Shown here piece after piece: positions 25,834 through 34,465 of a stretch of 64,000 nucleotides of DNA. A program made the translations under genes and the position numbers. The notes under the pieces are model-generated. The model was not told where the DNA came from and ran no database searches. It saw only the letters and a program-made list of their open reading frames with translations. The DNA is from Seohaeicola sp024304985. Lineage in GTDB: Bacteria > Pseudomonadota > Alphaproteobacteria > Rhodobacterales > Rhodobacteraceae. The stretch covers positions 62,001-126,000 of the forward strand of contig NZ_JARAMP010000013.1 in the NCBI RefSeq assembly GCF_028802875.1. Direction: 5' to 3'. Position 1 is the stretch's first letter. Every line of letters begins with the position of its first letter.

Positions 25834-27153
25834 TCATTCAGGCTGCAAGGTCTCGAATCGCAGGCCCGCTGCCGTGCGCGGGGCAAAGCCGCGCCAATAG
25901 CTGTGCTCGGGCTTTTCCGTCCCATCCTCGTTCAACGCCACCACGCCATCGGCGGCATTGGGGACCAGATCAAGGTAGGCGGCCTTCTCGCTATCACCTT
26001 TCAGGTGCAGGTCCATGAAGGCCGTCGCGAAATGCTGGGCGATGTTGTTCATCCGCAGCGTATCCCAGACCGGATCTGCATAGTGATCGAAGGGGATGAA
26101 ATCCAAGGTCTCGACCGCTTGCCAGCTTTCCACAGGCGCGGGCATCGGGGCCGCAGCGTTGTGATTTGCATTCTCGAACGTCAGCAGGTGCCGGGTGGTG
26201 CCGGTCGCCTGTTCAAAGATCTGGCGCATGGCCGGATAGATCGACACATCATCCACGGACCCTGCCATGATCATCGTGGGCTTGCGCAGATTGGCCAGCC
26301 CCGCCTCGTCCCAGAACCCGTGCTGGCGGCCCCATGGACCGATGGCGATCACGGCCTTGACGCGATCATCCACAATCGCCTCGTGGCTGTCCGACCCGGC
26401 CAGGTTCGCGGCCAGCAGGCCCTTGGGCGTGCCCCATGGCAACTCGACCGCCGCCTGCGTGACGCCTGCGCCGCCAAAGATCAGCGCGCCGTAGCCCCCC
26501 ATGGAATAGCCGATGACCCCGGTGCTGGAGGCGTCGATGATCGCAGCCAGTTCCGGGGCGGTGGCGGACAGGTCCGCCATCTGGTCCAGCACGAAACGCT
26601 GGTCGCGCGGGCGGTGCAGCAGGGTCGATCCGAACGCCGCCTGATCGGAATATGTGCTGTCTGTATGGTCGATCGAGGCCACGACATAGCCCTTGGAGGC
26701 AAGGTTTTCCCCCAGATGGGACATCAGGAAACGGTTGCCGGGATATCCGTGGCTGATCAGGATCAGGGGATAGGTTGCACCGGTTGCCGGAGCGGCATCG
26801 CGCGCGGCGCGGCCTGACAGAGTTGCTGCGGTGCGCCCGTCGCGGATCACCGTGTCATAGGTCGTGCTGGGTGTCGTCGCGGCGGCGGCGGGATACCAGA
26901 CCTCGACCGTCAGCGGGCGGTCATAGGTGGGGCTGGCGGCATCGGTCACGCCCAGAATGTCGATCTGATCGAGATGGGTGAAACTCAGCGTGCGCACGCC
27001 GATCACCTGATCGCCGAAAGGGGCGAGGGCGGGGGCGTCGGGGCGGGTCTGGTCGATGGGATTATGGGTTGTCATTTGCGCGGATACTGGACCTGAAACA
27101 AGAGGGCTGGCAAGCAGCCCTAGCGCGAGCGCTGCGGTTTTGAGCGGGGTCAT
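25834..27153 (-). CDS. Exported alpha/beta hydrolase, dienelactone hydrolase / PAF-acetylhydrolase-like
   Basis: The 439-residue protein has a signal peptide (MTPLKTAALALGLLASP, cleavage near VSAQMT). A long N-terminal beta segment (LTVEVWYPAAA) and LILISHGYPGNRF (oxyanion region) precede the nucleophile elbow GYSMGGYGA, and NANHNAAA may hold the late His. This order is like the platelet-activating-factor acetylhydrolase and chlorophyllase-type group of extracytoplasmic esterases. The start at 27153 has GAGGAGAG upstream. It is divergent from ppk2 and shares a 170-bp control region with an Fnr-type box. Confidence 0.8.
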   Translation of the reverse strand: MTPLKTAALALGLLASPLVSGPVSAQMTTHNPIDQTRPDAPALAPFGDQVIGVRTLSFTHLDQIDILGVTDAASPTYDRPLTVEVWYPAAAATTPSTTYDTVIRDGRTAATLSGRAARDAAPATGATYPLILISHGYPGNRFLMSHLGENLASKGYVVASIDHTDSTYSDQAAFGSTLLHRPRDQRFVLDQMADLSATAPELAAIIDASSTGVIGYSMGGYGALIFGGAGVTQAAVELPWGTPKGLLAANLAGSDSHEAIVDDRVKAVIAIGPWGRQHGFWDEAGLANLRKPTMIMAGSVDDVSIYPAMRQIFEQATGTTRHLLTFENANHNAAAPMPAPVESWQAVETLDFIPFDHYADPVWDTLRMNNIAQHFATAFMDLHLKGDSEKAAYLDLVPNAADGVVALNEDGTEKPEHSYWRGFAPRTAAGLRFETLQPE

Positions 27154-27253
27154 GGGTCTCTCCTCCTTGGGTGAGGGTATTGGAGCCTGTGCAGGCACGT
27201 GGCGCAACAACAGCTTTCGTTTCGTTGCGTCAGGGCGCGCGGGCCGTCCGGGG

Positions 27254-27295
27254 TTGATGCGGATCAAGGCCCGCTGCCCCGTTCTGGGATAGAAT
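27254..27295 (+). promoter_or_regulatory. Fnr-type box with matching -10: class II promoter for ppk2
   Basis: TTGAT-GCGG-ATCAA (27254-27267) is a perfect Fnr/FnrL consensus. TAGAAT (27290-27295) is a good -10 whose expected start near 27302 puts the box centre at -41.5, the classical activating position. The start codon lies about 22 bases further on with AAAGGAG as ribosome site. The box is symmetric and could also affect the divergent hydrolase gene. Confidence 0.75.
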
Positions 27296-27323
27296 TGTAA
27301 CAGTCCAACAAAAGGAGCGTGTC

Positions 27324-28307
27324 ATGCCGCCTGCTGCCAAACCTCTATCCGCGGCCCCCGTGTCGGCCGAGACCTTGCCTGCCGAAACTATGCCCATTGC
27401 CACGTCGCCCGCACCGCTGCCACGACCGCGGCGCAGAAAGCTGCCGATACCCGCCCCCTCGGCCGATCAGGTGCGTCATGCCTTTGAAAGCGGGGAATAT
27501 CCCTATGCCACACAGATGTCGCGGCGCAGCTATGAGGCTCAGAAGGCGCGGTTGCAGGCCGAGCTTCTGAAGGTGCAACTCTGGACACAAGAGACAGGGC
27601 AGAAGTTCGTGCTGCTTTTCGAAGGGCGCGATGCAGCGGGAAAAGGTGGCACGATCAAGCGTTTCACCGAACATCTCAACCCGCGCGCGGCGCGTGTGGT
27701 GGCGCTGAACAAGCCCAGCGATGTCGAGCGCGGGCAATGGTATTTTCAGCGCTACATCCAGCATCTGCCGACAGCAGGCGAGATCGTCTTCTATGATCGC
27801 AGCTGGTATAACCGCGCCGGGGTCGAGCGGGTCATGGGTTTCTGCCAGCCCACCGAATACCTTGAGTTCATGCGTCAGACACCGGAACTGGAACGCATGC
27901 TGGTCCGGTCCGGCATCCGCCTTTTCAAATACTGGTTCTCGGTCACGCAGGACGAGCAGCGCGCCCGTTTCGCAAGCCGTGACACCGACCCGCTGAAACG
28001 CTGGAAGCTGTCCCCGATCGACAAGGCAAGCCTTGATAAATGGGACGACTATACCGAGGCGAAAGAGGCGATGTTCTTCTACACGGACACGGCCGATGCG
28101 CCCTGGACGGTGGTGAAGTCCAACGACAAGAAACGCGCGCGGCTGAACTGCATGCTGCATTTCCTGAATGCGCTGGACTATCCCGACAAGGACCAGTCCC
28201 TTGTCCATGCGCCCGATCCCCTGATCGTGGGCGGGGCAGGGCATGTGATCCACAAGGCCGATCACATTCTGGGAACGGCGCTGCATCCCGATCAGCGGAT
28301 TGCGTGA
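27324..28307 (+). CDS. ppk2: Polyphosphate kinase 2
   Basis: PPK2 transfers phosphate between polyphosphate and nucleoside diphosphates (or monophosphates), here most likely driving ATP or GTP formation from polyphosphate. The 327-residue protein has a Pro/Ala-rich N-terminal tail (1-45), Walker A GRDAAGKGGT (101-110), Walker B with Asp158 in IVFYDRSWYNRAGVERVMGF, and the lid region RFASRDTDPLKRWKLSP. It is a single-domain form. The promoter carries an Fnr-type box, so it should be induced when oxygen falls. Confidence 0.94.
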   Translation: MPPAAKPLSAAPVSAETLPAETMPIATSPAPLPRPRRRKLPIPAPSADQVRHAFESGEYPYATQMSRRSYEAQKARLQAELLKVQLWTQETGQKFVLLFEGRDAAGKGGTIKRFTEHLNPRAARVVALNKPSDVERGQWYFQRYIQHLPTAGEIVFYDRSWYNRAGVERVMGFCQPTEYLEFMRQTPELERMLVRSGIRLFKYWFSVTQDEQRARFASRDTDPLKRWKLSPIDKASLDKWDDYTEAKEAMFFYTDTADAPWTVVKSNDKKRARLNCMLHFLNALDYPDKDQSLVHAPDPLIVGGAGHVIHKADHILGTALHPDQRIA

Positions 28308-28389
28308 TGCCAAGCGGGTCACGCGGAATTCAGCCAAGGCCCACGGCGCGTGCGTTGCGTGGCCGCATGGGGTGGCGTAAGACGGTGAC

Positions 28390-29022
28390 ATGATCCGTTC
28401 CCGTCTGATCTCTGCCGCTGTTGCGATACTGCTGGGCGCGCCTGTGGCGTTTGCCCATCCGCATGTCTTTGTGGAAACCGGTCTCAAACTTGTAGCCGAT
28501 GACACAGGGCGTCTTGTCGGCGTCGAGGTCAGCTGGAGCTATGATGATTTCTATTCGCTTCTGCTGCTGGAAGACATGGGTCTGGACCCTGATGGCGATG
28601 GGGTATTGAGCGCGGACGAACTGGCCAAACTGGATGGCTTCGACCTGCAATGGATCGAAGGGTATCTGGGGGATCTTTATCTGACCGCCAATGACGCGCC
28701 GATCGCCTTGGGCCGGCCCGAAGGGCGCGGCACGGATGTCGTTGCGGGGCGCATCGTGACGCGCCATTTCCGCGCCTTCGCCCCGCAGGAGGGCGAGGTG
28801 ATCGTCAAGGCCTATGATCCGACCTTCTATACCGCCTATGATCTGAACGGCGGGGTGACGGTGCCCGAAGGATGCACCCTGTCGATCCAGCCAGCCGATC
28901 TGGACCGCGCCTATACGATGGTCGAGGAGGCGCTTTACAAGAACCCCGCCATGCCGGACGACGAATATCCCGAGGTGGGCGAGGCCTTTGCCGACACGGT
29001 CGAGGTGGCATGCAACGGCTGA
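28390..29022 (+). CDS. Exported DUF1007 protein, metal-transport partner
   Basis: The 210-residue protein has a signal peptide ending FAHPHVFVET, which puts a His-x-His at the mature N-terminus, typical of DUF1007. An EF-hand-like acidic loop DPDGDGVLSADE lies near residues 67-78. It overlaps the NicO-type transporter gene and is probably a periplasmic metal-delivery or sensing partner, as suggested by the constant pairing of the two families. Confidence 0.82.
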   Translation: MIRSRLISAAVAILLGAPVAFAHPHVFVETGLKLVADDTGRLVGVEVSWSYDDFYSLLLLEDMGLDPDGDGVLSADELAKLDGFDLQWIEGYLGDLYLTANDAPIALGRPEGRGTDVVAGRIVTRHFRAFAPQEGEVIVKAYDPTFYTAYDLNGGVTVPEGCTLSIQPADLDRAYTMVEEALYKNPAMPDDEYPEVGEAFADTVEVACNG

Positions 29023-29963
29023 TGCGCGCGCCGGTGGCGCTGATGGCGCTGGCTCTGCTCGCGCTGATCGCGGTCTGGCTTTGGGGCTTTGGCGGCATGA
29101 CACTACTGGAGCGCTGGGCGGCCAGTGGCCAACAGGACGCGCAGAACGCCATGGCGGGTCTGTTGCGCCGCCTGAAAGCCGGGGATGCGGCGGCCTTGGC
29201 CGGGCTTCTGGGCTTTTGCTTCGCATACGGGTTTTTCCATGCGGCAGGGCCGGGGCATGGCAAGGTTCTTATTGGTGGTTACGGGCTGGGCCGCCGTGTG
29301 CCGATGGTACGATTGGCGGGCCTGGCGGTGGTCTCAAGTCTTGCACAGGCGGCCACGGCCGTGGCTCTGGTCTATGGTGGCGTGTTTCTGCTGGACTGGT
29401 CGCGCGAACGGATGGTGGATGCGACCGAACTCTGGTTGGCACCGCTCAGCTATGTGCTGATCGGGTTGGTTGGCCTCTGGCTGCTGCTGCGCGGGGCCCG
29501 GAAACTCTGGCGACAGCGTGACAAGGCCGCAGGGCATGGGCACGCGCATCACCATGATCACGCCCATGACCACGACCACACCCATGATACGGACACCTGC
29601 GCCAGTTGTGGCCACAAGCATGGCCCCAGCCTCGAAGAGGCGGCTGAAGTCCGTTCGTTGCGCGATGCGCTGGTGTTGATCGGGGCGGTCGCGGTCCGGC
29701 CCTGCACGGGGGCACTGTTCCTGTTGATCCTGACATGGCGCATGGGGATCGACGCGGCCGGGATCGCGGGGGCCTTCGTCATGGGGCTGGGAACGGCCAG
29801 CGTCACCGTGCTTGTCGCGGTGCTGTCGGTGACCGCACGTGAAAGCGCGCTGGCGCAGATCGCAGCAGGCCCGGCCACCGCGCGCGCCTTGTCTCTGATC
29901 GAGATCACGGCCGGCGCGCTGGTGGTTCTGGTTGCCGCGCAGCTTTTCTCCAGCGCCATCTGA
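29010..29963 (+). CDS. NicO-family nickel/cobalt-type transporter
   Basis: The 317-residue protein has about six transmembrane helices. FFHAAGPGHGKVLIGGY near residue 76 is the metal-path signature of RcnA/NicO efflux and uptake proteins. A cytoplasmic or periplasmic loop at 176-205 holds 12 histidines plus CASC, a strong metal-buffering segment, and AVRPCTGALFLLI follows. Two starts are possible: 29010 (used here) and 29022, where ATG overlaps the DUF1007 stop (TGATG). The metal is not certain; Ni, Co or Zn would fit. Confidence 0.88.
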   Translation: MQRLMRAPVALMALALLALIAVWLWGFGGMTLLERWAASGQQDAQNAMAGLLRRLKAGDAAALAGLLGFCFAYGFFHAAGPGHGKVLIGGYGLGRRVPMVRLAGLAVVSSLAQAATAVALVYGGVFLLDWSRERMVDATELWLAPLSYVLIGLVGLWLLLRGARKLWRQRDKAAGHGHAHHHDHAHDHDHTHDTDTCASCGHKHGPSLEEAAEVRSLRDALVLIGAVAVRPCTGALFLLILTWRMGIDAAGIAGAFVMGLGTASVTVLVAVLSVTARESALAQIAAGPATARALSLIEITAGALVVLVAAQLFSSAI

Positions 29964-29965
29964 GG

Positions 29966-29992
29966 CGCGCCGCATTCACCTATGCGGGCGCG
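29966..29992. terminator. Hairpin in a convergent gene end
   Basis: CGCGCCGCAT and ATGCGGGCGCG form a 10-bp stem with one bulged base between the convergent ends of the NicO gene and the AAA+ ATPase gene. There is no T-tract on either strand, so only weak or protein-assisted termination is suggested. Confidence 0.4.
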
Positions 29993-30002
29993 TGCTGACC
30001 GA

Positions 30003-31322
30003 TTACTTGACGATCTTCTCGTCCCTGACGAACATGTTGGCCCAGGCCCGGTCGATCAGTTCCGGGCTCATCTGGTTCGGAATCCCTTCGAACCGGCAGA
30101 TCGATATCATCTGGTCGATCAGGAACACCGGCTGATAGTTGGCATAGACATTGTTGATGGTCGGATATTTCACCTTCAGCAGGTGGACCAAAGTCGCCTC
30201 GTCCAGTGGCATCCCCTTCTTGCGCGCAACCAGAGCGAAGATCTTCAGGAAATTCTCCTGATTGGGGCCGTCGATCTTGATCTTGTAGAAGATGCGCCGC
30301 AGCGCCGCCTGGTCGAAAATCTCGTTCGGGTGGAAGTTGGTCGAGAACACGACCAGCGTGTCGAAGGGCACTTCGAATTTCTCGCCCGATTGAAGGGCAA
30401 GGATGTCCTTGCTTTCCTCCAGCGGCACGATCCAGCGGTTGACCAGCGCCTGCGGCGGTTCGGCCTGACGGCCAAGGTCGTCGACGATGAAGATCCCGCC
30501 GGTCGCCTTGAGCTGGAGCGGTGCCTGATAGGTGCGCGCGGTCGGGTTATAGACAAGATCCAGCATGGACAGGCTGAGTTCGCCCCCGGTGATCACGCTC
30601 GGGCGTTCGCAGCGCACGTATCGGGTGTCAAAGGTCCGCCGACGGCGCAGGGAGTTGGGGTCGTCCACCTCGACCTCGGCCGAAGAATGGACGATCGGGT
30701 CATAGACGGTGATGACCTGACCGGCATATTCGATGGCGCGGGGCACATAGATCTTGTCCCCCATCGCATCGCGGATTCCGTTCGAGATCGAGGATTTGCC
30801 GTTGCCCGGCGGGCCATACATCAGGATCGAACGTCCCGAACTGACCGCAGGGCCAAGGTTGGACAAAAGGTCCTCGGGCAGGATCAGATGACCCATCGCC
30901 GTGGTCAGTTGCGCGCGGGTGATCTGGATGTCGCGGATGGATTGACGCTTGACCTGTTCACGATAGACCGACAGCGGCACCGGCATCGCGCCGAAATACT
31001 CGGACTGCGACAGCGCGTCCAGCGCGCGGGCCTTGCCCGCGTCGGTCAGTTGATAGCCCATCTCATTGCCGGCATTGGCGTTCAGCGTGCCTGTCGCCTC
31101 CAGCAGGCGCTGTTCGCGGGACATGTCGATCAGTTCCTGTGTCACCTGACGCGGCAGGCAGATCGCCTCGGCCACATCGGTGACATTGGTCACGTTCTTG
31201 CGAAACATCGTCTTGAGAAGGATGTCGCGCATCATCACCACCGGAAGGCGCATATCCGAGATGCTCGACGGAGGGGGAGGGGCGACAACGCGGGTCTGTG
31301 CAGAAGAGGTGATCATGTTCAT
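30003..31322 (-). CDS. AAA+ ATPase at the distal end of the tad locus
   Basis: The 439-residue protein has a Pro-rich N-terminus, a winged-helix-like helical domain (about 35-110), and a AAA+ core with Walker A GPPGNGKS (170-177). A Walker B-like IFIVDDLGRQ, a FSTNFHPNEIFDQAALRR box with likely arginine finger, and a C-terminal lid complete it. No transmembrane segment is visible. It is not a secretion ATPase of CpaF type. It lies 140 bp after cpaA on the same strand, in an AT-rich gap that may contain its own promoter. Its role in pilus assembly or control is inferred from position only. Confidence 0.75.
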   Translation of the reverse strand: MNMITSSAQTRVVAPPPPSSISDMRLPVVMMRDILLKTMFRKNVTNVTDVAEAICLPRQVTQELIDMSREQRLLEATGTLNANAGNEMGYQLTDAGKARALDALSQSEYFGAMPVPLSVYREQVKRQSIRDIQITRAQLTTAMGHLILPEDLLSNLGPAVSSGRSILMYGPPGNGKSSISNGIRDAMGDKIYVPRAIEYAGQVITVYDPIVHSSAEVEVDDPNSLRRRRTFDTRYVRCERPSVITGGELSLSMLDLVYNPTARTYQAPLQLKATGGIFIVDDLGRQAEPPQALVNRWIVPLEESKDILALQSGEKFEVPFDTLVVFSTNFHPNEIFDQAALRRIFYKIKIDGPNQENFLKIFALVARKKGMPLDEATLVHLLKVKYPTINNVYANYQPVFLIDQMISICRFEGIPNQMSPELIDRAWANMFVRDEKIVK

Positions 31323-31462
31323 GGGCGTGCCTGTCCGTTATACCTGTCCGGTGCCGATCTGCTTGGCCCAGACCTGCCGCTATAAAATGGCAAAATGATG
31401 GAATTGCAGGGGAATCGTCATCAATTGCGCCGGACGGACCAGATGTCCTGCACCTGCGATGC

Positions 31463-32002
31463 TCAGCTGCCGTAAACTGCTGCAAGCCCCAGATAGATCG
31501 ACAGGGCGCTGCCCAGCGACAGACCCATCGGGAAATCCTTCTTGCGCTGCCAGCTTTCCCAGCCGGGGGCAAGATCCCTCAGCCTTGTGCGCGCGACGAG
31601 ACGATGAGTCAGGAAACCTGCCAGCAGCGTCAATGCCAGCAGCATCAGAACGAAACCAACATCGGCCAGCATCACGAAAGGGGCGGCAGCGGCAGCGAAT
31701 TTGGCATCCCCGGCGCCAAAGGCTCCCGCCGCATTCAGAACGATCCCCAAAAGCAGAACCACGATCAGGTTGAGCAGTTGTCCCAGCAGCACCGACACGG
31801 GCAGGACAAGGATACCCACCAGCAGAAAGACCGCGACAAGCGCCAGAACCGACAGGTTGGGAATACGCATTGCGCGAAGGTCGCTCAGCACCACCCAGAA
31901 GCAGACGGGCAGGCTTGCCAGAAAGAACCAGAAAGCCGCCGTCGCCGGCAGCGCGAAAAGCGGGGTCATCTGGGACAGGTCACCGGCGGTGGATTGCAGC
32001 AT
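31463..32002 (-). CDS. cpaA: Prepilin peptidase of the tad locus (CpaA/TadV)
   Basis: This aspartic protease of the inner membrane removes the leader from Flp-type prepilins. The 179-residue protein has about five hydrophobic helices with the two catalytic aspartates in SDLRAMRIPN and GAGDAKF. It lacks the N-terminal methylase domain, as expected for this class. The start could be 32002 or an internal ATG at 31969 (MTPLFALP). It follows the TPR lipoprotein gene by 14 bp. Confidence 0.9.
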   Translation of the reverse strand: MLQSTAGDLSQMTPLFALPATAAFWFFLASLPVCFWVVLSDLRAMRIPNLSVLALVAVFLLVGILVLPVSVLLGQLLNLIVVLLLGIVLNAAGAFGAGDAKFAAAAAPFVMLADVGFVLMLLALTLLAGFLTHRLVARTRLRDLAPGWESWQRKKDFPMGLSLGSALSIYLGLAAVYGS

Positions 32003-32016
32003 CGTGCGCGACCGGA

Positions 32017-32874
32017 TCAGCCACGCACGTTGTTTTCAAGCGCCGCAAGACTGCGCACCGCTTCGTCGAAATGCTGCGGATGCGTCTCGACCGCGTCGCG
32101 CAGCAATCCCTTGGCGGTTTCAATGTCGCCCTGCTTGACAGCGCTCAGACCGGCGGTGTGCAGCAGTTGCGCCCGTTCAAGCTGGGTCATCGGCACCACG
32201 GGCAGGCTGTAATTGCGTTGCGCGGCGCGTGCCAGAACAAGGTTGTTCTTGGCGGTGAACAGCTTGTTGTCCTGACGGATCGCATCGGCAAACAAACGCT
32301 CTGCATCGGCATAGGCGCCGCGAGTCAGCTTGGAATATCCCCAGTTGTTCATCACGCCGGCAGGCCGTGTGGTCAGACCCATCGCGATTTCGTAAAAGCT
32401 GTCTGCACGCTTCCAGTCCTTGTTGGCGTCAGCCACCATCGCCTCAAGCCGGTAGCGTTTGAATGTCTCATAGGTGGGCGGCACCGTGTTCAGCGCCTCG
32501 CGCGCGCCCTCCCAGTCCCCGGCACGGATCAACGCATCGGCCAGTTCCACCTTGTCCTCATGCGTGGCCTCGGGGTGCTTGACGACCGTGCGCCAAGCCG
32601 ACGCCGCCTCGACCGGGCGCTGGGCACGCACCAAAGACACGGCCAGACCGCGCTGAACGTCGATCCGGTCCGGTTGTTCAGCGGCTGTGCGTGTGAAATA
32701 GACCACCGCCTCGTTAGGGTCGGCCACGGTCAACATGATGTCGCCAAGATTGCTCTCATCCACGACATTGACGGCCTGCATGGCCCGATCGACTTCGTTT
32801 CCGCCTGCATTCTGGCACCCGGCCAGTCCAAAAGCCCCTGTCAGACACAGGGTCACGATAATGGGGTGGCGCAT
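32017..32874 (-). CDS. tadD: TPR lipoprotein of the tad locus (TadD-like)
   Basis: The 285-residue protein has a lipobox LAGC and at least four tetratricopeptide-like helices (EAVVYFTRTAAEQPD, AASAWRTVVKHPEAT, ADSFYEIAMG, AERLFADAIRQD). TadD-type TPR lipoproteins act as outer-membrane pilotins or scaffolds for the secretin. It is one of two adjacent TPR lipoproteins; this larger one has the more typical length. Confidence 0.8.
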   Translation of the reverse strand: MRHPIIVTLCLTGAFGLAGCQNAGGNEVDRAMQAVNVVDESNLGDIMLTVADPNEAVVYFTRTAAEQPDRIDVQRGLAVSLVRAQRPVEAASAWRTVVKHPEATHEDKVELADALIRAGDWEGAREALNTVPPTYETFKRYRLEAMVADANKDWKRADSFYEIAMGLTTRPAGVMNNWGYSKLTRGAYADAERLFADAIRQDNKLFTAKNNLVLARAAQRNYSLPVVPMTQLERAQLLHTAGLSAVKQGDIETAKGLLRDAVETHPQHFDEAVRSLAALENNVRG

Positions 32875-32904
32875 GTTTTGCGTCCTTTTTGCTGCTCTGC
32901 CGTC

Positions 32905-33477
32905 TTATGGTATGCGCCGCAGAAGATAATCGCTACTTCCACGTCGCATCATTTTGAAGTCTTGCTCAACGATATCATAGTCGGGATTTTCGATTTTTGC
33001 GAGGGCCAAGCGCAGATTGTCGCGGATTGAGTCACTTTCGCCATTGTCCAGCGCGTAGGCCCGTCGAAAGATCTGCTCGGCCTCGGCCGTCTCGCCGCGT
33101 TCCATCAGCACAACGCCCAGATTGTTCCATGTCTCGGGGATCGCCTCATCCGTGGCGATGGCGCGTCGCAGCAGTGTTTCGGCCTGCCCCAGACGGCCCA
33201 GTCCCAGATTGGCGCTGCCAAGGGCGGACAGGACATCGACTGTCAGGCCGTCCTCATAGGCGGCGCGCGTATAGGCCTTCAGCGCCAGTTCGAATTCGCC
33301 TGCTTCCATCAGGCGATGGCCGACCAGCAGACCGTCCACGGCATCGCCGCCGGGTTGGATGCCGGGGGCATAGGGACCGTCACGAGATGCGCCAAGGCCG
33401 CCTGCGGAACAGGCGGCCAGGGTCAGGATGATCCCCAGAGCAAAAGCGGGTTGGAGCCCGCGACGGCGTCGTCCCAT
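32905..33477 (-). CDS. Second TPR lipoprotein of the tad locus
   Basis: The 190-residue protein has a lipobox LAAC, a Gly-rich linker and about three TPR units (ELALKAYTRAAYEDG, AETLLRRAIATDEAI, AEQIFRRAYALDNGESD). It lies 7 bp after tadC and 30 bp before the tadD-like gene, and is probably a paralog that works beside it in pilus assembly. Confidence 0.8.
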   Translation of the reverse strand: MGRRRRGLQPAFALGIILTLAACSAGGLGASRDGPYAPGIQPGGDAVDGLLVGHRLMEAGEFELALKAYTRAAYEDGLTVDVLSALGSANLGLGRLGQAETLLRRAIATDEAIPETWNNLGVVLMERGETAEAEQIFRRAYALDNGESDSIRDNLRLALAKIENPDYDIVEQDFKMMRRGSSDYLLRRIP

Positions 33478-33484
33478 GATGTGC

Positions 33485-34453
33485 TTACATGTTCCCCAGA
33501 TTCTGGATCCCCACCACCGAAGGTCCGACCAGAATGATCAGCAGCGGCGGCACGGTCAGCATCATAGTGACAAGTGTCATCTTGGTAGGCAACTTGTTTG
33601 CCTTTTCTTCGGCACGCATCACGCGTTTGTCACGCATCTCCTCGGCATAGACCCGCAACGCATCCGCGATCGAGGTGCCGAATGTCGCGGATTGCACCAG
33701 CACCGTCACGAAACTGGAAATATCGGCCACTCCGCAGCGTTCGCCCATGTCGGCCAGAACCGTGGGCTTGTCCTTGCCGGCCTTGATCTCATAGCTGACG
33801 ATCTCGAACTCGTCCGACAGTGAAGGATAGGAGGCGCGCAGCTCGCGGGCGACGCGGATGATCGACTGGTCCAGTGACTGTCCCGCCTCGACGCAGACCA
33901 GCATCATATCAAGAGCGTCCGGAAAGCCCGAGGTGATCTCTTCCTGACGCTGTTGCTGGCGTTTGGTGACCCAGTATTTCGGCAGCATATAGCCCACGAC
34001 GCCCGGCCCGAGGATATACAGCATCGTGTCCTGCGTGGTGGTGTCTGGCAGGCCCGCCATCTTGAGAAGATAGTAGATCACACCGCCGATCAGGAACAGG
34101 ATTCCGAGAGCAAATTGCGCAAAATGGAACGCACGCACAGCTTCCTTGCTTCGATAGCCTGCTTGCATCAATTTTTTGCGAACGGCAGAGTATTCTTCCT
34201 CGTTCTGTGGCTCCAGGAAGGTCGAATATTTTTGCAGCTTGTCATTGCCTTTGGCGGTACGCAGCGTCTTGCCGGGGGTGCCGGCATTGCGGCCCGAGGC
34301 GGCGGTCTCGCGCAGCTTTTCCAGCGGGTCCTTGCGCTGGTTCAGCATCATCGGGATCGTGGCCAGGATCAGCAGAAGGCCAAGCCCGCCCAGCAGGATG
34401 AACGGCCCCATCGGGCCGAAATGCTGTTCCATCAGGTCGTTGATGAACTCCAT
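33485..34453 (-). CDS. tadC: Tad pilus inner-membrane platform protein TadC
   Basis: The 322-residue type II secretion F-domain protein has an N-terminal helix, a central helix pair and two C-terminal helices. DALDMMLVCVEAGQSLDQSI and FVTVLVQSATFGTSIADAL carry the T2SF consensus, and the AEEKANKLPTKMTLV segment near the end is characteristic of TadC. With TadB it forms the rotor on which the CpaF ATPase acts. It follows tadB by 12 bp. Confidence 0.92.
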   Translation of the reverse strand: MEFINDLMEQHFGPMGPFILLGGLGLLLILATIPMMLNQRKDPLEKLRETAASGRNAGTPGKTLRTAKGNDKLQKYSTFLEPQNEEEYSAVRKKLMQAGYRSKEAVRAFHFAQFALGILFLIGGVIYYLLKMAGLPDTTTQDTMLYILGPGVVGYMLPKYWVTKRQQQRQEEITSGFPDALDMMLVCVEAGQSLDQSIIRVARELRASYPSLSDEFEIVSYEIKAGKDKPTVLADMGERCGVADISSFVTVLVQSATFGTSIADALRVYAEEMRDKRVMRAEEKANKLPTKMTLVTMMLTVPPLLIILVGPSVVGIQNLGNM

Positions 34454-34465
34454 CGTGGTGTCTCC

